Below the pieces are notes generated by a model that worked only from the letters and a program-made list of their open reading frames with translations, searched no databases and was not told the origin of the DNA. From NCBI GenBank assembly GCA_035610365.1, contig CM069433.1, forward strand, positions 130,094,545 through 130,158,544: a stretch of 64,000 nucleotides of DNA, read 5' to 3'. Below are positions 57,241 to 64,000 of the stretch, piece after piece. The stretch's first letter is position 1, and every line of letters starts with the position of its first letter. Source of the stretch: Aquatica leii (Eukaryota; Arthropoda; Insecta; Coleoptera; Lampyridae). A program made the position numbers and the translations under genes.

Positions 57241-57860
57241 TTTATAGACCGTATTTATATTTTTATGCGATTTAAAAAACACACATTTCTTTCTATAATT
57301 TTAGATACATACTTATTGATAGTAAAATTTTGAACGTATAAAATTAAGGTAAATTGTAAATAATAATCTAATTACTGATTTTATAAAAACAATTTTACAT
57401 AGGTATTATTAATATTTTGCTGTATGTGCAAAATTATTTATAAATAAAGTGAAACTTTTATACTTTAAGTTCGTTTAAATATAAATGATACTATCAAACA
57501 GAATTTTCCTGTGTAAGAATAAATATTTGTGACAATATAATGTAATTTGTTTAAATTTATGTTCACATAGTCACATTCTTTTTTTTTTGTTTTAGCGGTT
57601 AAATACTTCACTTATTAATGAATATCATAATTACATTTTCGTATTCATTAATATGATTTTTATTTTAATAATAATTATTTAGGTATTACTCACTTTTGCG
57701 TTAATAAAATGTGAATAAATAAGCATACGTTTATAGTTACAGTTCATGCTGTAGTTTATTTTAATAATATAATTAAATAAAAAAAATTAGGGCGTGTACT
57801 AGTGTACACATGTAAGAAGTGAAACTTCTTTATGGCCTTATTTTTTGCAAAATGATCTAC

Positions 57861-58213
57861 ATGCAACTTTTCAGAAATTGGTTAAATAAAGTTAAATTAG
57901 ATAAATTTTAAACAAAAGGATTTTATTATCATAGACATGAATACAAATTTTTGTAAATCAATTAACTAATTTTTGTAGATTTAATTTCATATTTCAGTTA
58001 CCATAAGCCATTAATTACAAAAATATATAATAACGATGACAATGATAGTAATAATTCTATTACAATTAATGAAATGCTGTAATAATCTTAGTAGCAAAAA
58101 GTTAAAGTGAAATAATTGTATTATTTGTATTCATGTCTATGATAATAAAATCCTTTTGTTTAAAATTTATCTAATTTAACTTTATTTAACCAATTTCTGA
58201 AAAGTTGCATGTA
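57861..58213. repeat. Inverted repeat pair, about 90-bp arms
   Basis: Left arm 57861-57950 starts ACATGCAACTTTTCAGAAAT and right arm 58120-58212 is its reverse complement, nearly identical. The roughly 170-bp spacer itself holds blocks repeated in inverse further right (58410-58480). Confidence 0.8.
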
Positions 58214-58471
58214 TATCAATTAATTGATGTTCATTAAATTAGCAGTCTTATTAATTAATAAATACTATTTTAATGAAATCATATACATTGACCGATAGTT
58301 ACAATAAGAAACTGAGGTTAACCTTAAATATTTTAAATTTAAAATTAGATAAATTTTAAACAAAAGGATTTTATTATAATTGACATGAATACAAATAATA
58401 CAATTATTTCACTTTTTGCTACTAAGATTATTACAGCATTTCATTAATTGAAATAGAATTATTACTATCAT

Positions 58472-58683
58472 TGTCATCGTTCAAACGGAAACTGCGGTTA
58501 ACCTTAAATATATTAAATTTAAAATGTCATCGTTCAATCAGAAACTGAGGTTAACCTTAAATATATTAAATTTAAAATGTCATCGTTCAATCAGAAACTG
58601 AGGTTAACCTTAAATATTTTAAATTTAAAATGTCATCGTTCAATCAGAAACTGAGGTTAACCTTAAATATTTTAAATTTAAAT
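58472..58683 (+). repeat. 53-bp tandem repeat, four copies
   Basis: Units start at 58472, 58525, 58578 and 58631 with TGTCATCGTTCAATCAGAAA, each containing GAGGTTAACCTTAAATAT. A partial unit lies upstream at about 58302-58335. Copies differ by few bases. Confidence 0.92.
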
Positions 58684-58997
58684 TAATAACATATTTCAGA
58701 ATTTATACTCTATGTCAATTAATTCCACCCAAGTATTAGAAAAATAGATATAATTACTTACTTTTGTTAAAAATCCACTGGAATTAGAATTAAAATAAAG
58801 CCTTTGATTTTGTTGATCACTTTAGTATTGATATATTATTTATCACGTCGCTATTGCGTTTCCGTAACCGAAAAAAAAGATGGCGCGTAACGGAAAAAAT
58901 GTGACGGTAAATTTTTTTCCAACGCCGATAAAGAAGTTTCACTTCAAAAACATATCGTATAAAAAACAATAACAATACAAAAGTTGTATAGAAATAA

Positions 58998-60227
58998 TTA
59001 ATACTTTGTGTAATAACCATTATTTTGTATGCATGCTTCTAATCTAGACTGCATAGAGTTTTAAATTTTCACACAACTGTGATCTCCGAAAACGTTCCCA
59101 AACTAATTGTGAATGTTGGATGATATTTTCAGATGTTCTAAATTTAATATCACTATCCCAGTTTCTGATCATTGCACCCCACATATTTTCAATTGGGTTC
59201 AAATCTGGTGATCTCGCTGGCCATTCTATGATTTCAACTTCGTTGTGATGTTAAATCCCTTCCCTAACAATTCGTGCTGTATGAATAGGAAAATTATCCT
59301 ATACTACTTGAATAATTTCCAGCTCATCTTGTGGAAATATTCTTTTCACAGAAGGTATCAAGATATTGTCTAAAATATTCAGGTATTGCTCTGAAGTAAA
59401 TCGAGGTGTTGTCACTTGCACTAACTCTCCAGGATCCGCTTGAGATATCTATCCCCACACTCCAGCTGTCACTCTACCACTTTGCCTATTGAGCAAAACA
59501 TGTTCTATATTGCAACGAATGTTTTGTGGTCTTCACACTGTAGTTGGACATTGATCAGTGCTAGAAAATACTTTTTCATCTGTAAAGATAACACTACTCC
59601 AACACAAATTTAAATATTGGCGACAAAAGCGCAACCGAGCTGCAGCATGACGCTCTGTAATGTTAGATTTACTTGCCGGTTTTCTGCAATGTAAATTTGA
59701 TTCGTGTAAACGTCTCTGAATGGTGGAAACAGAGCAATTCATATTCAGCGTTTCTTTTATTTTTTGGCAAGTTGTAAAAGGATTTTGTAATGTTTAGCCG
59801 AGTATGTCCGCATCTTCTTGCCGAGAAGTAATTCTAGGCTTAGGTGGTCTGTTGCTTACAAGTGGCCTATTACCAACTTCCTGACCTTTCATAATCCATC
59901 GCCGGATTTGTTTAATCTACAAAGTGTTAAGTTCTTAGTATTAGATTAGATTTATCATTAGTACTATATTAAAAGCCATTATACATGTATTTAAAAATTT
60001 GACGTCAATTTAATAGATTCTAATATCTTATAAAATAGTATTGTAAGTGATCTTATTTAATACATGCTGTGTTTCAATGCAATGTAAAAAATATACTTTA
60101 GAAAAATGCTTACCAATAAGTCAACATGTTGTGATATTGTTCGAGGTGACATTCCTGCTTGTGCCATCCCAACAATACTTCCTCTTAATTCTAAGGTAAA
60201 ATCCATTTGTCCTAATCTTCGAGGCAT
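58998..60227 (-). pseudogene. Tc1/mariner-type transposase with an intron
   Basis: Exon 1 opens at ATG 60227 (MPRRLGQMDFTLELRGSIVG) and ends HVDLL at GTAAGC. A 197-bp intron (60113-59917, ending TTTGTAG) leads to IKQIRRWIMKGQEVGNRPL, then KPRITSRQED. Frame 59742-59533 has VSTIQRRLHESNLHCRKPA and FTDEKVF with the first catalytic Asp (59578-59580). Later are DNFPIHTARIV (about 59300-59270), the second, and EWPARSPDLNPIENMWG (about 59225-59175), the third. The protein ends RLEACIQNNGYYTKY at 58998. At least five stops and one frameshift disable it. Confidence 0.85.
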
Positions 60228-60302
60228 ATTCACAAAATATTATAATCACATAAACAATGATGTTACCACTAGGAACTCCCAATTTATATTACAATTTTAT
60301 AA

Positions 60303-60470
60303 ATGAAAAATTTATATTTATACGACAAAAGGCCATAACCTGATGATATATTTACAAAAGGTAATTATGAAAGTCATTAATAAGTGAGGTATTTATTAAT
60401 CCGCTTAATCCTTAGATGCATATCCGGTAGAATTGTTTAATAATTTGCACAAATACATAAAAGCAGTTGT
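60303..60470 (+). repeat. Dispersed repeat family, copy B
   Basis: TTTATACGACAAAAGGCCATAACC, shortened here to its shared core GCCATAACCT, then CATTAATAAGT, TATTAATCCGCTTAA and GCATATCCGGTA match copy C in the same order. Confidence 0.6.
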
Positions 60471-60780
60471 GGTTTCATAAAACGCTTGTTTTAGAGTAAT
60501 ATTTAAGTCTTCTCGTATGATTTTAAGAAACACATATACAATTTAATAATGGTAATCACCTTTTTGTATTTATACGACAAACAAAAAGCCATAACCTCAA
60601 GGTATATTTATAGATGTCAATACGATCAATACTATTAAATGTTTTTAAAATGAGCATTCCGCACTTTCATTGACAACACATCATTAATAAGTAAGGTATT
60701 TGTTAATCCGCTTAACTCTAGGAAGCATATCCGGTACAATACCTACTTTTACATAAACCGGACCAACATTCAAATGAAGA
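60471..60780 (+). repeat. Dispersed repeat family, copy C
   Basis: Shares AATGGTAATCACCTTTTTGT and ATTTATACGACAAA with copy D, CATAACCTCAAGGTATATTT with copy A, and GTTAATCCGCTTAA plus GCATATCCGGTA with copy B. Confidence 0.65.
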
Positions 60781-61200
60781 AATTGAAAAAATAAACAGTT
60801 ATTTTATAACAAAAAACAAGTATCGTTGTTACTTATTAATTATTATATAAGAAAAATTGTTAAATTATAGTAACAAACACTGCATATTCTTATAACCAAA
60901 CATTACTCCGGGTATGATAAGCCAGGTTTATACATCCTACATACAAAAATAATGTGACTATCAGAACACACATTTTAATAAATTACATTAATAGTTAAAA
61001 TTTAGACGTTACAAATACTTTGTAAATAATTTTGCAAATACAATTTCGGCATTTTTATTCAAAACATTTATTACCTAAAAATTTGATGATATAGTATGTC
61101 CTATGTTTATTCAAAATATGTTAATAAATTGTTATTCAAAATTAGAAAAAAGTGTTTGTTTTTTAATTCTCACAAAAAATATAAAGAAAATTTTGGTTTT
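60781..61200. other. AT-rich spacer
   Basis: No gene or clear repeat recognised. Confidence 0.5.
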
Positions 61201-61460
61201 ATAAAACGTTTATTTAAGAGTAATATTTAAAAGCCTTTTCGTATGATTTGAGAAATACATACAAAATTAAGTAATGGTAATCACCTTTTTGTATTTATAC
61301 GACAAAGAAAAAACCATAACCTTTGGATATATTTACAGGTATAAATACGATTAATACTATTAGAATGTGACTGAACGTGCGGTATTGCTCATTTTAGGGA
61401 CATTTCCAATAACTGTGGCTGTACATCAAATGGAACTTGATGTTTAAGCACATTGCTGTA
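61201..61460 (+). repeat. Dispersed repeat family, copy D
   Basis: AATGGTAATCACCTTTTTGT, then CCATAACC, then ACTATTAGAATGTGACTGAA and CATTTTAGGGACATTTCC correspond to copy A in inverse orientation and to copy C. The peptide LILGTFPITVAV parallels FILGTFPMTMAV of copy A, so the peptide is conserved between two copies. Confidence 0.6.
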
Positions 61461-61467
61461 TTGTAAA

Positions 61468-61535
61468 ATCCTCTACAGTGCGGTAAAGAGAGCGGCTAAA
61501 TTCCAGGCTTTACAAAACGCCTAAAATAGTATATT
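61468..61535 (+). repeat. Direct repeat left of Crypton 2
   Basis: AAATTCCAGGCTTTACAAAA with flanking AATCCTCTACAGTGC matches 62937-63003 in the same orientation over about 67 bp, with roughly 80 percent identity by eye. Confidence 0.7.
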
Positions 61536-61556
61536 TCATTACTATGCTTGAAAAAA

Positions 61557-61603
61557 GGCTTTTCCCGTGCGAGCTTTCGATGCATGCGAAAACGGGAAAA
61601 GCC
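61557..61603. repeat. 12-bp perfect inverted repeat (hairpin)
   Basis: GGCTTTTCCCGT and ACGGGAAAAGCC surround a loop containing further partial pairing. It lies between the left copy of a direct repeat and the Crypton 2 start codon. Confidence 0.8.
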
Positions 61604-61774
61604 CTTTCTGCCGTGTAATGAACGATATTTTTCATTATACCTCTCTACAAAACTAGAATAAAACATATAAAAATTAAAATACATATGTCTGAATCACCCT
61701 TCATTAAAACAATGCATATCTAGAATGCATTTAAATTTCTTGCATAACTGTTTTGACGTGTGCCAATATTTGAA

Positions 61775-62362
61775 ATGACGGATTCTGTAGAACATAATTT
61801 TGAAATACCAGAAAATATTACTCAGCAAGCAGCAGAAGTACAAACAGAATTACTTCCTAAAAAATCTCGAGACAGATATGAAAAAGAGTATCGTTTGTTC
61901 TATGAATGGCACGAACAAAAAAATGTAAAATCGGCGAGTGATGATGTTTTTCTTGTTTATTTGTCGGAGAAAGCTAAACTTTTGAAACCATCTACCCTGT
62001 GGAGTCGATTCTCTATGATAAAAAGTTGTTTATCCATTAAAGAAAATGTAGAAATTAGCAAGTAAGTACAATTCACAGAGTATAGTTGCGTAATACTTCT
62101 ATTTTTTACTTATACACTGATGCATTCATTCGTACAGATTTCCACAAACAATCGCATTTCTCAAACGTCAAGGTGTTGGTTACGTAGCTAAAAAAGCCAA
62201 AGTATTAACAGCAGAACAAGTAACCAAATTCATTTGTGAAGCTTCATATGAGAAATGGTTCCTTCCGATAGTAATACTAACCATTTTCGTACAGGTACTT
62301 TTGATATTTGGTATTTATGGAGCATGTCGACACGTCGGACAAAAGCAAATCGGAGACTAAAA
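61775..62362 (+). pseudogene. Crypton-type tyrosine recombinase (copy 2), C-terminally truncated
   Basis: ATG at 61775 (MTDSVEHNFEIPENITQQAA) is preferred over an upstream GTG. Exon 1 carries the core-binding domain: LLPKKSRDRYEKEYRLFYEW, then KPSTLWSRFSMIKSCLS. A 76-bp intron (62062 GTAAGT to 62137 TACAG) joins KFPQTIAFLKRQGVGYVAKK, then KVLTAEQVTKFICEASYEKW. A frame disturbance near 62270-62295 precedes LLIFGIYGACRHVGQ, which holds the box I Arg, and a stop follows. Box II, the H-x-x-R and the Tyr nucleophile are absent. It complements copy 1, which keeps the C-terminus but lacks the N-terminus. Confidence 0.8.
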
Positions 62363-63729
62363 CTGTAAATATCAGTAACAATTCAAATTGTACCAGTAAT
62401 GTTACAATTAAATAATAAATAAAAGCAATTCGGTTAGTTCTTCTTCTACTATATACATTCCTAAAAGGCAATGTACCATAATTGGCTGTTTACAAGGAAA
62501 ACTTATATCTTACATGTCACTCGATCCAGTAAACTTGAAATAGAATTTACTACAAAAATTTCACAATAAAGAATGTGGTTCAACTTTGAATACAAATAAA
62601 GATTTTGACGGATGTCAAAAATTTAGTGTAAAAATGTAGATCGCCAACATTAGTTTCATGGCGCGAAAATTTTACTTAAATAAAAATGTTATTATAACAC
62701 CCCAAGAAGACCGAAAACTGTTAAATTACATTGAAAGTATACTTTAGGAAAGAATTAACTCTAGCTGAAGTATAAATTATTGTTATAAGATTAGTTGTTA
62801 GTATTGTTACCTACAATTAAAGTCACTAGTGTAATGTTGTTTTTAAAAGTTGGCAACAAAGGAGCACGGGAAAAATGACCTTTCATAGCTCATAAACAAG
62901 TACGAAACACATATGTTTTCATTGTGGTATAATGAAAAATCCTTTACAGTGCTATAAAATGAGCGATAAATTCCAGGCTTTACAAAATATCTAAAAAGTA
63001 TGTTAATTGGATAATACAAGACTTTATATAAGTAAATGTTATTTACATTATAGTGAATGATGTAAATGTACAAAAACGTAATGATGTTTGAATTTATATT
63101 TTAATATTTAGAAATGTGTCATTTCGTGACAACTATGTCAATTATGATTATGATTCGATATTGACAGTTGTCAAGTTAGCGATTATTTTAGATTTTAGAT
63201 TTAAAGCATTTGATTGCAGTGATTGTAATTATGTAAGTAGGTACCTATAATGCCAACATAAAAAAATACGCGTAATTGGTTGTAATTTTTTATATTAAAT
63301 TATTATCGACTAAAAAATTAACACAAATTTTACGCGCTTAGGTATTACAGCTCTCCATCTAAATGAAAACCTCGCCCGCTGGGCTCGATTTTCAAACAAA
63401 TTTGTCGCGCTGTAAAATACCATTTAATGGATAATGCACCGTATCACTCAAAGCAAATAAACAAATCTCCGACTCAAAGTAATCGCAAAAAAGATATTCG
63501 TTCATGACTGGAAAACCGAAAAGCAGAATTATTAATGATAGTCAAGCAGTATCCTACATCAAAAGTTATTTTTATAAACCAATAAATTAAAACGTGATAT
63601 TCGCACAGTGATCGAGATTGTTTATGTTTGATACGAACATTTTTTAACTACAATTTATGCAACCTATTATACATTCAAGTACTACTCGTCTGCTAGTTGC
63701 CTAATTCTAAAAACAGTTTTAAATAGCGA
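62363..63729. other. AT-rich stretch right of Crypton 2
   Basis: Holds the right direct repeat (62937-63003). No gene is recognised. The patch at 63330-63490 is less AT-rich without motifs. Confidence 0.45.
62937..63003 (+). repeat. Direct repeat right of Crypton 2
   Basis: TAAATTCCAGGCTTTACAAA, preceded by AATCCTTTACAGTGC, matches 61468-61535. Confidence 0.7.
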
Positions 63730-64000
63730 AATATAATTAGCGAAATAAATGAACGAAATTTTCGAGCTCGCAATATTATTTTTTTTGGTATAAACGAATT
63801 AGCAGCTTATACGGAAAATGATCGCGCATTACATGATATCGAAGAGTCAAAAGAAGTCATAAATAAAATTTCTACAATAACAACAGAAAACATTCGCACC
63901 TATAGCATAGGAAAATTGAAGCCAAATAAACCACGTCCGATAAAAGTAATATTTACTAACAAAGCAGATGCTATTTTAGTCCTCAAAAATAAAAATAAAC
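63730..64000 (+). CDS. LINE ORF1-like protein, partial at window edge
   Basis: An open frame entering from a stop at 63727-63729 reads EINERNFRARNIIFFGINEL, then a charged stretch with HDIEESKEVINKI, then IGKLKPNKPRPIKVIF and ADAILVLKNKNK to the window end. The pattern R-A-R-N-I-I-F-F-G, then K-P-R-P-I-K-V-x-F, is that of the RNA-recognition-like domain in many insect LINE ORF1 proteins. The start codon is not evident (no ATG before FFG in frame), and the C-terminus lies outside, so integrity cannot be judged. It has no stops over 90 codons and may be one of the less decayed elements here. Confidence 0.55.

Larger units (their letters stand above)
57815..58955. mobile_element. MITE-like composite with inverted and tandem repeats
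   Basis: The ends GAAGTGAAACTTCTTTAT (about 57818) and ATAAAGAAGTTTCACTTC (about 58929-58946) are inverted. Inside are a second inverted pair of about 88 bp (57861-57950 and 58120-58212, including ACAAAAGGATTTTATTATCA), a third copy of that block at 58336-58400 and 53-bp tandem repeats. No coding frame. The outer ends could also be the Tc1-type terminal repeat of the neighbouring element. Confidence 0.55.

Noticed and set aside
57861..58683. CRISPR array
   Set aside because: The 53-bp units are contiguous without unique spacers, and the context is an insect-type eukaryotic genome.
1..64000. tRNA genes
   Set aside because: I looked for the GGTTCGAATC-type T-loop with matching acceptor stems and saw no convincing cloverleaf. 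Only primer-site complements to tRNA ends are present.

Overview
The window is AT-rich eukaryotic DNA, almost certainly from an insect. It carries short GT-AG introns of 50-200 bp, DUF4371-type hAT, THAP/P, FLYWCH-MULE, PIF/Harbinger with a zeste-like Myb partner, insect-type Crypton recombinases, BEL/Pao, CsRn1-type and Mag-type Gypsy elements, and LINEs. The mix would fit a large repeat-rich genome such as a beetle or a hemipteran, but the sequence does not fix the species. There is no clear single-copy host protein gene, tRNA, intact rRNA gene or CRISPR array. The best host-gene candidate is a CpG-rich segment at about 27.43-27.95 kb that ends in a splice donor. Nearly every coding trace is a decayed transposable element.

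Layout. 0-3.4 kb: a decayed LINE, then a decayed hAT transposase. 3.4-7 kb: AT-rich DNA with an (AAT)n tract. 7-8.4 kb: an LTR with its primer-binding site, then a truncated Harbinger whose two genes converge. 9.9-10.2 kb: an unrecognised reading frame. 11.1-11.4 kb: an LTR fragment and a simple repeat. 12.3-13.1 kb: a FLYWCH/MULE relic on the minus strand. 13.7-24.4 kb: a BEL/Pao retrotransposon interrupted twice. A hairpin-bearing repeat lies in its protease-RT region. A foldback element of about 4.8 kb lies in its 3' LTR, with roughly 1 kb inverted arms that each contain a GC-rich 18-bp minisatellite. The foldback interior holds a second copy of the hairpin repeat, itself split by a LINE flanked by a 12-bp target duplication. 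24.4-26.1 kb: the Harbinger into which the BEL appears to have inserted.

27-41 kb: the CpG-rich candidate exon; a second LTR of the family seen at 7 kb; a perfect 153-bp inverted repeat; an 18S rRNA-like fragment joined to a LINE-like tail; a Harbinger fragment; a P-element/THAP relic with a visible intron; and a Mag-type Gypsy relic. 41.9-46.5 kb: a CsRn1-type Gypsy on the minus strand with a tRNA-Trp-like primer site. Its integrase is fused in frame to the C-terminal part of a hAT transposase, best explained by one deletion. 46.5-53 kb: a hAT fragment and a second Mag-type Gypsy. 53.5-63 kb: two Crypton-type tyrosine recombinase genes, a Tc1-like transposase with an intron, a MITE-like block with 53-bp tandem repeats, and a small family of dispersed repeats. 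The window ends inside a LINE ORF1.

As a system, the window records nested insertions rather than a pathway. The most informative pieces are the foldback element, the integrase-hAT fusion, the 18S-derived composite and the paired Crypton genes. All domain calls rest on motif recognition by eye; no database search was possible.
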